This document shows, piece after piece, positions 51,001 to 62,075 of a DNA stretch of 64,000 bases (within the stretch, counting starts at the first letter, position 1; each line of letters starts with the position of its first letter). Below the pieces are notes generated by a model that was not told where the DNA came from, did no database searches, and saw only the letters and a list, made by a program, of their open reading frames with translations. The position numbers and the translations under genes were made by a program. The stretch comes from Atopsyche davidsoni (lineage: Eukaryota; Arthropoda; Insecta; Trichoptera; Hydrobiosidae), in the NCBI GenBank assembly GCA_022113835.1, contig JAILWY010000012.1, forward strand, positions 3,472,001 through 3,536,000. The letters run 5' to 3'.

Positions 51001-51060
51001 AATATTACGATAAGCGCACGCGCAAAACGAAAGGGTAGATCTGAAGCCGTCCACTTTAAA
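48034..51060. other. AT-rich DNA with a moderately GC-rich patch
   Basis: The patch at 48180-48540 is GC-richer, with a minus-strand frame of 68 codons and no recognisable domain. A TA-rich microsatellite lies at about 49940-49980 (listed separately). The rest is AT-rich and featureless. Confidence 0.5.
49940..49982. repeat. TA-rich microsatellite with palindromic symmetry
   Basis: TGTGTATATATATATA on the left and TATATATATACACATATA on the right surround a short TCTA interruption. The tract can form a hairpin of about 20 bp. It is likely a microsatellite with mirrored TGTG/CACA borders. Confidence 0.8.
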
Positions 51061-51079
51061 CGCAAGCAATTTTTTTTTT

Positions 51080-51720
51080 CTTCATTAAATAAAATCCTCG
51101 CTTTGTTATTAGAACGCTCTCAAATAAATGGGGAAAAAAGAATAAAATACGTAATTGGAAGGAAACATCACGAATTCTGTACATCCCTTATGAGCTTTCG
51201 GCGAATACTCGGGGAGGTTAACCGCCATCTTGAAAAAATTGCCATTCATTCGGTGACGGCCGATCGCTATGAAACTTTTTTATTGTTTCCTCGGTTTTAT
51301 GGTTCCGAGACCGTAAAAATCAACATGCGCCACGGTCACCGGGAGCAAAACGAGAATTCTTCATCCCCCGGCTGCGAGAGCAACGCGAAGGCAACAATTT
51401 CAATAAACACACTAAAAATAAAAGGCTCAAAGAATAAACGCCCCGGTATTAAAAAGTCAAGTGGGAAGAGTTGCAGCTTCAACCCTCGCGATGCACCAGG
51501 GTGGCCACCCCCTCGGCTCGAGGATTCTTTTAATATTCCGAGGTACTTGCGGGCGAGCGATGTCACCCATAAAACGGAGATGCCGGCCTCTCGGCAGGAG
51601 TCATGCAATTCTTTGTCGGGCAGAATTCATTACACTTCGAGCGAATAATTTTATGGTTCAACTTTTATTCGAGGGCAGCTTACGCCGCGTAAAATATTTA
51701 ATACAAAGGATATTTCCATG
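51080..51720. other. GC-rich island with a 181-codon open frame of unknown status
   Basis: The segment is GC-rich and contains the window's second-longest open frame, ATG at 51103 to TAA at 51648 on the plus strand. The translation is rich in basic residues and has no domain, signal peptide or low-complexity pattern I recognise. An overlapping minus-strand frame of 90 codons and another plus-strand frame of 86 codons are also open, which is the signature of composition. The right edge has CGGGCAGAATTCATTACACT (51617), TTTTATGG (51649-51656) and GCCGCGTAAAATATTTA (51684). These resemble the island edge at 46.39-46.44 kb. Coding is possible but I would not call a gene. Confidence 0.4.
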
Positions 51721-53370
51721 ACTATAAATCCACTAGCAGCACTTATGCGCGAGGAGATACCGCCGCAAAAACGTTTTGGGTGTTTCGATGTTTTTAAGTA
51801 ACTATCAGCGAGGCGTCGAAACAAACATTGCGTATAATAATTTTACGAGGCTCTGAAAATGGTCGCATACCGCATATTTTATCTACTGGAAATGTGTGCT
51901 TAAGGTTGAGCGTGGTTACTTTTTTAAATTCTACTGCGATAATTTTATCTTATAATCTTTATCTTACTATCACTAATAAATAACTACAACTGCTTATATT
52001 ACAACGTTTCCTGATACTTGTCTATTTTAAATCGAGTCATGATTTTTGTAATACGTCGTTTATTGAAAATTTTATATCATACGTATATAACTACAGAACT
52101 TTATATGTATAGTTCTAACTTGAATCTCAGCAGAAACATTGATTTTGTGGTGGGGAAAATCCGAATATCATCACATTTGATTTCAGAAATAAACATGCCC
52201 CATCGGATTCTGCTTGTAACTTCTTGCCTCGCTGCGAGAGGATGAGTACTAAAACTACAGTAGCAAAGTGTTTTATTTTACCCAAAAAGTAATATTGGAT
52301 TTCGATTATCAGGATGGCTGTTAGTTTTTTTTTTTACTATATCTTCAGTAACTACGCATCGTTGTACATGAAGGATAAAATTTTATGTAACAATTTATAT
52401 ATTTTTAGTGGAATTAAAATTTAAAATACATTTAGCGGGTAAAGTGCAAATTATCTATTCAAAAATTATCATGCTGTTATCGTTTTGGCTGTGAATATTA
52501 ATTAATATTCAAAATAGTTATTGTTAGACTTAAATCGGAAATTTAAATATTTTGTTACTTCAATTTATTTCATTGTGATTTTTATTTAATATTTTCATAA
52601 ATCTGATATTTACTGTGTCGAAAATATGTTTTCGTGGAGAGATGAGTAAGGTAATCTTACGAAATACAGTTGGATTTAAACCCACACCTTTGTAGCTCTC
52701 TCAGCCAGGTCTTTTATCTTATTCAATAGAGATTCGTTTGAGGTTAGAAAACCACCTTTTTTGTGTCTCAAATGACTATTTAAGGTTTTTTTTTGCAAAT
52801 GCAAATTTTAAACCAAAACAGAAAAGATTTAAGCACAGTAAGATATTACGAACTATTTACAAATGACTAAATGACTATGTATTATAGATAGAAGAAATGA
52901 TTGTCAAAAGTTATTTAATTCGTCAGTGGATTAAATGTTACCAAATTATCGTGGATTCTATTTAATCCTGTATTTAACGATTTGAAAGTTACTGTCGTTT
53001 TAATAATATTTTAGTATGAATTTTGTATTGGAGAAGTTTCAGTCACCTTTGTCCTGTGATGAGAATTTTTACGCAGTAATGGTATTTTGTGTATTTAAGT
53101 ATGGATGAAAAATTTACATTGAGTTTTATGCGATTATCTTGAAACATGCTGTATACACCAGTTTGACATTTTCTGCATTGCGAACAAGATGAGAATATTG
53201 TTATGATGCAAATGCCAACTTTCTGAAACATTCTCATTTAAGACAAAATGAGCACGATGGAATTTACTGTGCCTGCAAATAAACATTAATTAACCTCATT
53301 TTATAGAGATCACGCGAATAAAGTTTAAGAGCGGGAACTTAAACAGTACAAGTATCTCAATCCGGGCAAA
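51721..53370. other. AT-rich DNA without a recognisable gene
   Basis: A short frame at 52018-52245 (75 codons) has no recognisable content. A tRNA-like fragment lies at 52668-52735 and is described separately. Confidence 0.5.
52668..52735 (-). other. tRNA-like sequence with box B (SINE head or tRNA pseudogene)
   Basis: The minus strand reads TCTATTGAATAAGATAAAAG, ACCTGGCTGAGAGAGCTAC, AAAGGTGTGGGTTTAAATCC. GGGTTTAAATCC is one change from box B consensus and sits at tRNA-like spacing from an upstream D-arm-like string. Stems are not fully complementary, so it is not a functional tRNA. It is probably an old tRNA-derived element. Confidence 0.45.
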
Positions 53371-53374
53371 ATTT

Positions 53375-53620
53375 TATGTACAGGCCCACGGTGCGGAAAG
53401 ATTTGTTTTGCGCCGCAGGTCTCCGCGCTGGAGGCTCTACACGCAGGCTCCAGGCTTTACGACTTCCGTCGGGGAGACCTCGAAAGCCTTCTCCAGACCC
53501 GGCAACAAAGATTTTGACAGTGATCTGCGAACGAATTTTTCCCTCGACCCGCATTCATTTCTTATTCATGGGTTGTCTGCCGGGCTGGGAAAGCGACGAG
53601 TTGAAGTGGTTTTTTTTTTT
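53375..53620. other. GC-rich island
   Basis: GC-rich with open frames on both strands (65-93 codons) and no recognisable domain. It ends in a long T run at about 53610-53624. It could be conserved noncoding DNA. Confidence 0.4.
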
Positions 53621-53624
53621 TTTG

Positions 53625-55690
53625 AAAATGCAATAAACAGTAACACGCACCGTTTGAAGGCTGATGAATATTCGCAGACATACTCTTAACTTTGCTTATA
53701 TTACACGGATTACTTTTTGATATTTCTTTTCTGCAAAGTTTGCCGAAAGTTTTCAGTAATCGCTTTAACAATTATTGAAGAAGTCTGTATAAAGCTTCAC
53801 ATCTACATAATCTCTCATTTTTAGTTTCACTGTTTACGCATTTTTCAAACATGTTATTTCACAAATTTACATGTTATAACATAAAGATTCTTTTTTTTTC
53901 AAAAATCAAAAAAGTTTTGGTGAAAACATGGTATTAAGTTATATAATTCATATTTGTATATTTTTATATAAAATAGTGTGAAACACGTAAATTTCATGCC
54001 GTGGTCTGTAATTTAGTTGCCCTAATATATAGACTTAATATTGAAGATTTTTCTATTCTAAATAAGAATTTTTTTTGTTCAAAAAGAACAATCGTCACGA
54101 ACTTCAAGCATTACGAATTTCTTGATGACACAATGTATTAAAATAATGTCCCCGTGTCGTGTTCCCAAGTAATTCATATTTTATGGAAAGTCAGTGAAGT
54201 AAATCTGAGAATGTGCGTTTGATTATACTGCCAATACAATGGTTATCCGTGTGCAAATTACAAGTCATTAAAATAATGAGATTATTACTGGTTAAATATC
54301 CAATGCAAATCGAAGCATAGCGCAACGACCCAATAAAACGTTATGTCGTTAATAACAGGTGTTTAATATTTGATTTTATTGCTTGAAATATAAAATCAAA
54401 CAACTTGAAATATTTTCAAATATATGTATATTAATATATCAGGTTTATTAATTTTTATATATGTAGTTAAAGAAAAGTTTACTGTTGTGTATATATAAAA
54501 GTGAAATCATAAGCTGTCAATAATAAATTATTTAAGGATATTTATGTGACATACTCTACTTTGTTCAAATATATAAAATAAATATACTATGCGTACTCCT
54601 ATAAGAAACATTCAATATAAATTTATCATTTATGAACTTAATTTTGCTTGAAAATAGTTGTACTAAAATGAAAAAACTTTATAAATATTAATTTCCTATT
54701 TTTTTAAATAAGATAAAAAGATAAAAAGACAATAATAATATAATATAACGTGTAATTTTCAATATATTATAGGTTGGTAGTACTTATATTATATATTACA
54801 TTAGTTTTCTGTTTGTTGGTATGTTAAAACAATGAAAGTATATTATAAACATACTATATATAATAAACTAATTTTTTTTTTAATCAATCTCTTTTTTTTA
54901 TCATAACTGATTAAAAAAAAATCTGAGAAACTTACAAATTAAATTCAAACAGTCATAGTTTTTGTAGTCCCCGTAAAAGAGATATGAGTAGTTGTATCTT
55001 ATTCATGAACCATCTTAATGTCTTTGTCATATAAACCCTCAGAAAATTTTAAATGAAAATTAATCGAAAAAAAACACAATTGAAAGTTTCCTGTAATAGT
55101 TACATTTTTCTTAAGATTTTAACGTTTTGGAGATGCCTAATACCTTACCCAAACGTTGGTTATTCCAAGAAGGAAGGCCAAAAGAGAACATTTATTATGT
55201 TTATTTTTTTATTGATTTTACAAAAATAATTTTATAATAATTAATGATATCGACTGAAATTCTTAGCATCATACTTATTAAATAAAGTACAAAAAACAGT
55301 TTTATTAATTAATTCGTTATACTTATGGTAACCTATTTAATATTTGCTAAGTATTCATTAATCAATTGTCTTTACACCACGTTGAAAGTTTCATCAATTA
55401 AACTTATATCAAATACTTTGCATTGTACCCTGGACTGCTAGAAACTCTAAGAGAATGCATTTCTTCGGCTTTAATGCTAGAGTGCTCCAGGATTCATGCA
55501 GTCGCTAAGGGAGGAAGTCATTGTAAATCTTGATTTTCTACGAGTTAGAAACATTATTTCCACCCATACTTTGTAACATCCAAGAACTTTCTTGCATGCA
55601 TTTGTTCTTATATTATGAATCGATCAATTGTAAAAAATAAACTTCGGCTTTTTATATTGAATCGAATATAAATATCAACTGTATTGGCAG
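53625..55690. other. AT-rich DNA without a recognisable gene
   Basis: Strongly AT-rich. Nothing is recognised. Confidence 0.5.
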
Positions 55691-55711
55691 TAATGTGAAA
55701 CACTTCCACGC

Positions 55712-56284
55712 GTGTTTGTTTCACGGAGTGAATGTGTTTTTTTTTTTTTACCTCCTGCACCGCGACGTATCCACACAATGGCGGCAGCGTTCAAGGTTCG
55801 TTTCCCAAGGAGCAATTCTGGTGATTCACTACGTATTAAATCACGTTTATTGTACGAGGCGAGCGGGCCGGCTGAAAAAAACAGCCGAATGGAAATATCT
55901 ACGCGGATCGCGTTTCAGCCGGATGTCCGGCTGAAGGGCGCGTTCTCTTCGACGGGTGTGCCTCCGCGGTCGCTGAAGCCTCCGAGTAAATTTTTCATAA
56001 CTACCACCTTTGTTTATCGCGCATTAGGGGTGCAATCTGTGTTTGCGCTGAGAACAATTAAGAAAATTGCTCGCTGTATTTGCTCGGTGCCGCTGGCCGT
56101 TTCGTTAATTGTTTCCGTTTTCAAGAAGGGGCATTTCGGTATTTCTTTAATGAAACTCAAAGTAAATGCCCGCCGAAAAAAGGGTTCGCCGAGATTGGGC
56201 GCGGAATCTCATTTTAATTACTTCGCGATTTCGGTTTTTCGTAATAATTTTAATGACTTGTGTACTTTTATTTTTTTGTTCTAA
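55712..56284 (+). other. GC-rich island containing a 190-codon open frame of unknown status
   Basis: This is the longest open frame in the window (ATG at 55712, stop at 56282-56284). It lies in a GC-rich island, with an overlapping open frame at 55695-55934. The translation has a basic, serine-rich first half and a hydrophobic stretch around residues 125-135, but no family I recognise. Short strings such as GCCGGCTGAA, GCCGGATG and TCCGGCTGAAGG recur near 55867-55935, so part of it is internally repetitive. No splice sites or start context convince me that it is an exon. Conserved noncoding DNA is as likely. Confidence 0.35.
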
Positions 56285-58499
56285 TAAAGGCGATTACTAA
56301 TTATAATTTAATGCTGTGTACACTGATATTTTTTGATTAAAATAACTGCTTAAATTTCACGTTCGCTTATTGTAAAATAATGCTAATTATATGATTTTGG
56401 TTTTGGATTTAAGGATTTTTGAAGTTTTTGCGTAACATGTATTTTATACCTCAACATTTTTTTTAGAAATAAGCAGAAATGTTACAAAATGAAAAAAAAA
56501 AAACCAGCAGAATCATAAATTAACATCTATCATAATGTATCCAGATACAAAATAAAATGTTTATCACATCCGTGTGAAAAAAAGTATAAAAAAAACTCAC
56601 TCATTCACACACAATACAAAGTTTTCCAATATTCTCAAGAAAAAACTATTTCGAGTTGTTTATTTTTCTTCCTAAAAGGTCTTCGTGGTTGCGAGTTTTG
56701 CAGTATTAAGTAGAGTCATTCTTTCCCTTGTGCGGAGCCTCGAAAAGAGTATCAAATAATAACCGAATAAATCATACTTTATAAAGTTAATTGAAACGTT
56801 CAGGCGAGGCTAGATAACTTGTCTACTTTTCACGGCAGGCTGTCAGGGAAATCTCCCGCTTTTACGTTTCAGCCATTTTCTAGGAAACTTTTTATTTTTC
56901 ATGAAGCTATTTATCCGAGGATTTTTCCGGCCCGCCGACGAGGATTTGTTATGTGGCAACCCACCGAGATGTTTCAACTCCTTGTCGTCCATATATAAGC
57001 CTAACATACATAATATATAGACTGGCCCAATCTAAATCGCCTCATTTTTAGCCAGGGAATAGTTTATTAATATTAAAAGTGTCTTGTTTACTCAGCATTC
57101 TTTAGGGATTCGAAGCAACCTTTCAACCACCCAGGCCCCCTCACGACAAAAATCCTGTTAAGTTAGACACAGTTCTATCATGTTTACATCGTATATTATT
57201 AAAGCGTTAGAAACCCAGTCTTAAAAGTTTTTGCCATGGGTGAACCTGATTTTTTTTCAAACAAACAAATAACGTTCATTTTGAAAAAGTCGATGGTTTC
57301 TTTAACTGTAAATTAACGTAGAAATTATTTTAAAAAAATTTGGCTGATTATTCAATTTCAACAAGTTAACAATGTATAATATAAAAATAAGTTAATTGTT
57401 ACGGGAAGTGGGTATGGGCGCGAACCCAGCACATTGAAATAAATAGCTACAGTGAAACGAGCAACTTCTGTCAAAATTTGGCACTGAAGAAGTTTATTCC
57501 TCTGCCGCTTGGGAGTTTCCGGGTTTGTTTCAGTGCACAGATAAAGAAAATTTGCCAAAGTGAAACAGATAGTCTGCCACGTAGTCGATAAATACCCTGT
57601 CAATTTTATTCCGATCGTCGAGCCGCTTATTTAGTGAATTTTTTTTATCGTTAAAACAAATAATTAAAATTATCGTTCGGTGCATTTGCAACGTACAAAC
57701 ACTTTTATGACATTCTGTAAATTAGTAAAAACATGTATGTATGAAATCGATTACCAAAAATAAATTACTCTTAACTGAGGTAATAAACACTAAAATATCT
57801 TTGATTGAAAATTTGATAGTAATTCAGGAACTAATAAAAATAAAAAGTTGTGCTAGCATATTATTAATCTCTCTCTTCTATTGAGTTTTATTGAATTACG
57901 CACTGTACAACACAAACATTTTTTTTTTTAATCAAGCAAATGAAACATAAGCAAGATTCATAAGCTGTTTTACCGCGTGGAATAAATCTTACACAGAGTA
58001 TATCGTGTATATAGTTTCGATATTTTACTGGTCCCACAGAGCAAGTTGCTCCGACCGATATTTCTCTCGGCCACGGTCACATTTTGTCGGTTGTCGCGAT
58101 ACCGGCCCACGCGCTCCGAGGGCGTTCAGCTGAGAACAGAATTAATAATGACCGTTCAGTGAACCGAAGTGTTCTGTATGTATGCTTCTGCTTCGGTTGA
58201 AATGTTCGCTAATAAGTGGAAAACCAACTCTTATATATTTTTTGCCAGTTTAACAGTTTATATGCTATAGAGGGTGTACTAGCGCAGCCACGTACTGTGA
58301 TTTGTATTAAATGGAAATGCATTAAAAAAATGTATGTAAAGTAAACATTATGCATATCACAATAGGATAACGATTATTTTGGTATCAAGCCGTCGAAGAC
58401 TAATGCAAATTTGCAAGTTTTGAGCTTTTCGTGAAATATCAAAAATGGTTCTTTTGTATACTTATCTTTGTTTCTTATCTTTCTTTTAAATCGTGTTTA
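56285..58499. other. AT-rich DNA with GC-richer spots
   Basis: GC-richer spots at 56840-56980, 57400-57560 and 58040-58140 contain no recognisable frame. The last includes TCTCGGCCACGGTCACAT and GATACCGGCCCACGCGCTCC. No repeat family member was identified. Confidence 0.45.
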
Positions 58500-58542
58500 A
58501 AAAAATAACCATTAAAAACACTGCTTTTAATGGTTATTTTTT
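58500..58542. repeat. Perfect 18-bp hairpin
   Basis: AAAAAATAACCATTAAAA (58500-58517), ACACTGC, TTTTAATGGTTATTTTTT (58525-58542). The arms are exactly complementary. It could be a tiny foldback element, a terminal stem of a lost transposon, or the product of template switching. Confidence 0.95.
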
Positions 58543-59359
58543 ATATAGTATATATATAGAAATGTATATATATTTCTTATTTATCTAACTTACTTATTAT
58601 ACCATGCCATTTTATACTGTAGGTGAAATGCGCTTTTCATTTTTATTAAGTAATGTGCACTCGGAGGGGTGAGCTCAGCCATTGATATACAACTATTTTC
58701 CATAAAACATCACTCTTAATTTAATAACATTTTTATAACATATAATAGTTTTCAGTTACATCTTAACCATATAAATATGCAAAAATATAAAAATGTAAAA
58801 ACAATATTTTGCATAAATATATACGTAAAACCTTTATTTTATGTTTATTTAGAATTTAGAGTCACGAATATTTATCTGAATCGTATACATTTATACTTGC
58901 ATGCAAAGATTCAAATTCATTGTCAGCAACAGATTCATCGACATTCGGTCAAAAACATTGATCTGAAATACATTTTTTGCAACAATACGGATATAAAAAT
59001 AATGAAATATTAATCACTATTATTAATAATGTTACGTTCAAACTTGATTTCATTATCATAATTATCGATATTTTTCACAGGTGTATACAGAATTAAATTA
59101 TCATAACAAAACGTGAATAAATTATCAAAATAATAAAAATAATAAAGATGCGTCGGCAGTAATTCTTATAAATAAAAGTAAATGAATACAATTTCAAAAC
59201 GCCGTGAAAGTGGTATCATTCATACGTGTATTTTTCACAAACAATTTACTTCGCTTAACGTTATTTATTACAGCTTGGATATCCAATACAAATACATTGC
59301 TCGGAGGCGATACCGCAGAATCAAAATCGGCTCTTGCTAAATCACTAGAGTGCGTAAGG
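58543..59359. other. AT-rich DNA without a recognisable gene
   Basis: A 78-codon frame at 58777-59013 is AT-rich and unrecognised. Nothing else is supported. Confidence 0.5.
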
Positions 59360-59485
59360 TGATTTGAATCAGCCGTGGGAGATAATTCGATTGGAAAAAA
59401 CCCCCGCAGAATCACCATTGTTTCCGATACCGGCGGGATCGCAGATCTCGTTACCCCATCCGCCCGCCGGGCCCCTGATAACCGG
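59360..59485. other. GC-rich lead-in to the tandem duplication
   Basis: GC-rich (CACCATTGTTTCCGATACC, ATCCGCCCGCCGGGCCCC). Several overlapping open frames on both strands (71-124 codons) extend from here into the repeats. None is recognisable. Confidence 0.4.
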
Positions 59486-60050
59486 GTTTCTATTAACAGT
59501 GAAAACTTTCGACTCCTCCCCGCCTCCCTGTTTGCATTCACTCGATTTGCAACATTTCAACAAATACCGAGTGACGTCTTTTGCGTGTAATAATAATAAT
59601 ATACGTATTGCTGTTTGCCGAAAAGATTCCGAATATTTTTGTTCGCGAGTGTTTGCGCGTTTTAAGATCTTCTCCGGACTTTTGAGGGGCGACCAAAAAA
59701 ATATCGTAATCTCCAAGCCTGGGTTGCGTTTCGATTAACTGTGAAAATTGGCTCTCTATTTGCATTCACTCGATTTGCAACATTTCAACAAAACCCGAGT
59801 GACGTCTTATGTGTGTAGTAATAGTAATAATAATATACGAATTGCCGTTCGCTGAAGAGATTCCGAGTATTTTTGTTAGCGAGCGTTTGCACATTTTAAG
59901 AACTTCTCCGAACTTTTGAGGGGCAACAAAAAAATATCGTAATATCCAAGCCTAGGTTATACGGGTTACGTTTCTGTTTACTGTGAAAATTTTCGACTAT
60001 TCGCCGGCACTCTGCTTGCATTCACTCGATTCGACACATTTCAGTTCATA
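59486..60050. repeat. Tandem duplication, about 2.3 units, unit starts 242 bp apart
   Basis: Units start with GTTTCTATTAACAGTGAAAA at 59486, GTTTCGATTAACTGTGAAAA at 59728 and GTTTCTGTTTACTGTGAAAA at 59970. Each carries TTGCATTCACTCGATT. The first two also share ACATTTCAACAAA, CGAGTGACGTCTT, ATTCCGA(A/G)TATTTTTGTT, ACTTTTGAGGGGC and AAAAAATATCGTAAT. Internal spacing drifts (228 and 256 bp) because unit 2 lacks about 14 bp near its start. The third unit is truncated at about 60045. TGACGTC, a CREB/ATF-type half-site, is kept in both full units (59572, 59800). Confidence 0.92.
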
Positions 60051-61634
60051 CCCTTCCTAATTTAGAGAAATGGCTCACCCTTACATTTTTTTGATGTGGC
60101 ATAAATATTAAATATTTAGCTATTTTCATAGTTAAAATCTTACACATTCCAATGTAACTAAAAACTGCTATGGCTGATATAGCAATATTAATACGAGTTA
60201 TATTTTGCCCCAGTGTATCTTAGTTATCAATGCAATTTATCTAAGATGCTTATTTGAAAATATCAGTATAAATTTTAAAAGAAAAAAATTCGTTTATTCA
60301 TTATCTGAATACAAAAGACGCGAATTTCTTGAATTCTTATCACATATATTAAAAAAGGTTGAAAATCAATGGCTGAAAATCTGAATATCTTCAGATAAAA
60401 ACATTATTCGTACTCCAAAACATGATTTGATATTTTAAAGTGGAGTATTTGTAATATATTTCCAATAAGCACGAAAATAACACCAAAAGAAATTATCTCG
60501 TCTTCGGTGAGCATAGTACATTTTAAATTTATAATGGATATCAGAACTGAGATTAAGAGTTCACATGTAATTTTTTAATCAGAAACCACTATTTTTGTAT
60601 AAAAAAAATTAAATAATAAGATACATTAATTTTACGAAATGACAAGTTACATGCTAGTTTAAAAAAAAAACACTACAATAAGAGTACATTGCCATCCTAA
60701 TACAACTCATCACATTTTTTTATATACTCAAGAATGCATACTACTGGTATAAATATCGCTTGTAGACATCTATTTTTTTTTGTATTGCGTATACTTATCG
60801 TCAATGTGGAAGCGTATTTTATGTTTTTTTTTCCAATAAAAGTGGTGCTGGTTAGACGAAATCAATAAGCAATCATTGGCTCCAGAGTGACGGCTCATTC
60901 TGAATTCCCGTCGTCGCTCTGGGCTGGCTCGGGGCTGCTCTGCCAATCAAATCCACTTCAATATCGCACCACGCGAGTGCCGGAGACACGCCCCATAATT
61001 GCTCCCTTACAAATTAGTTTATTTCGGTTTTCTTGTGTTTCGTACTTGTTTAGTTTTCACGTACTGCTGTGCTTTTTACAAGCTTTATATGAATACTAGA
61101 AATGTTGCCCGTCACAGAATGACCTTTTCGTAGGCATTTTGAGTTATTAATGATGTGATTAATAATTTCTAACGCAGTTTAGATAAAAAAAATTAATTGG
61201 TACTTGTGTCAAGCTGACATAAACTGAAAATTTCTAAGAAGCATCAAAATTTGTTTTTTTTGTAAAAGTTCTAAATTTGAAATTCTCGCGTTGAACAATA
61301 AAATCCTATAATTCGTACATATTGAAACTCGCTGAAGCATATTTTATAGTTTTATTAAATTAGTTTATGAATAAAAATATTATCCTATCGTCTTGAAATT
61401 CGGCACATAGCTGCGGAAAAATTTACTTAACTTATGTGCAAAAAATCAGCGTTGTATCTTTTATGGAGAACCAAAAAATGAAACATACACACAATGGATA
61501 ATATTATAGTAGATATACAATACTTTTCATAGTAAGCATTCAGTGGAATTCCATTTAAGTTAAAAAAAAATTGGTGTGATTTTTTTTTTATACATTTTTA
61601 TTTCTTATTATGATTAATCTATATTATTGAATTT
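60051..61634. other. Mostly AT-rich DNA with a short GC-richer patch
   Basis: A GC-richer spot at 60880-61000 has a 70-codon open frame without recognisable content. The rest is AT-rich. No repeat copies were identified. Confidence 0.5.
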
Positions 61635-61790
61635 TGTGAAGACCGCCTCACAGGAAGTATGATTTTGCCTATACAGGTTTTATTGATTGATAAATGATTA
61701 AGTCCATTTTTTCAAATATTGAAAATTGATTAATGAAACTCAGAAAAATATCGTCGTGATTTGTATGGGAGCTGGACCCGCATCATAAGT
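61635..61790 (-). mobile_element. SINE family A, copy in minus orientation
   Basis: On the minus strand it reads CCCATACAAATCACGACGAT, ATTTTTCTGAG, TTTCATTAATCAATTTTCAA, TATTTGAAAAAATGGAC, TTATCAATCAATAAAACCTG, then GGCAAAATCATACTTCCTGT near its 3' end. This matches the copy at 3974-4115 through the whole body and 3' end. The box B area is decayed (GGGTCCAGCTCCC). It forms an inverted pair with the SINE at 61925. Confidence 0.85.
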
Positions 61791-61924
61791 TCGGATTTAA
61801 ATGCTTCACTCAGTACTTTGGGTTAAAAGTCTAGTATTGCAAGTCACAATATTTAATTGGCATAATAAGTACGTTGTTTCACTTATAGAATATGATTGTT
61901 ATAAATTCTTGCTTAGCACCAGTG

Positions 61925-62075
61925 ATTCGTTGGTATAATTGGTAATGCACCAGCCATGTAAGCTTGGGGATGTAGCTTCAAATCCCACACAAATCACGAT
62001 GATATTTTTCTGAGAGTTTCTTTATTAATTTTTAATATTTGAAAAAATGTACTCAATCATTATCAATGATATATC
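61925..62075 (+). mobile_element. SINE family A with tRNA-like head
   Basis: The head reads TTCGTTGGTATAATTGGTAA, TGCACCAGCCATGTAAGC, TTGGGGATGTAGCTTCAAATCCCAC. It has a box A-like TGGTATAATTGG and a box B-like GCTTCAAATCCC at normal tRNA spacing. The anticodon arm CCAGCCATGTAAGC and the following GGGG resemble a threonine tRNA with anticodon TGT, which is the probable source gene. The body, ACAAATCACGATGATATTT, CTGAGAGTTTCTTT and ATATTTGAAAAAATGTACTC, matches the other copies. This is the most complete SINE in the window, although its 3' end after ATTATCAATG is diverged. Confidence 0.85.

Noticed and set aside
59364..59738. Several open frames of 70-124 codons on both strands around 59.4-59.7 kb
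   Set aside because: Opposite frames are open at the same time in GC-rich DNA, and the frames are broken in the second tandem unit. No domain is recognisable.
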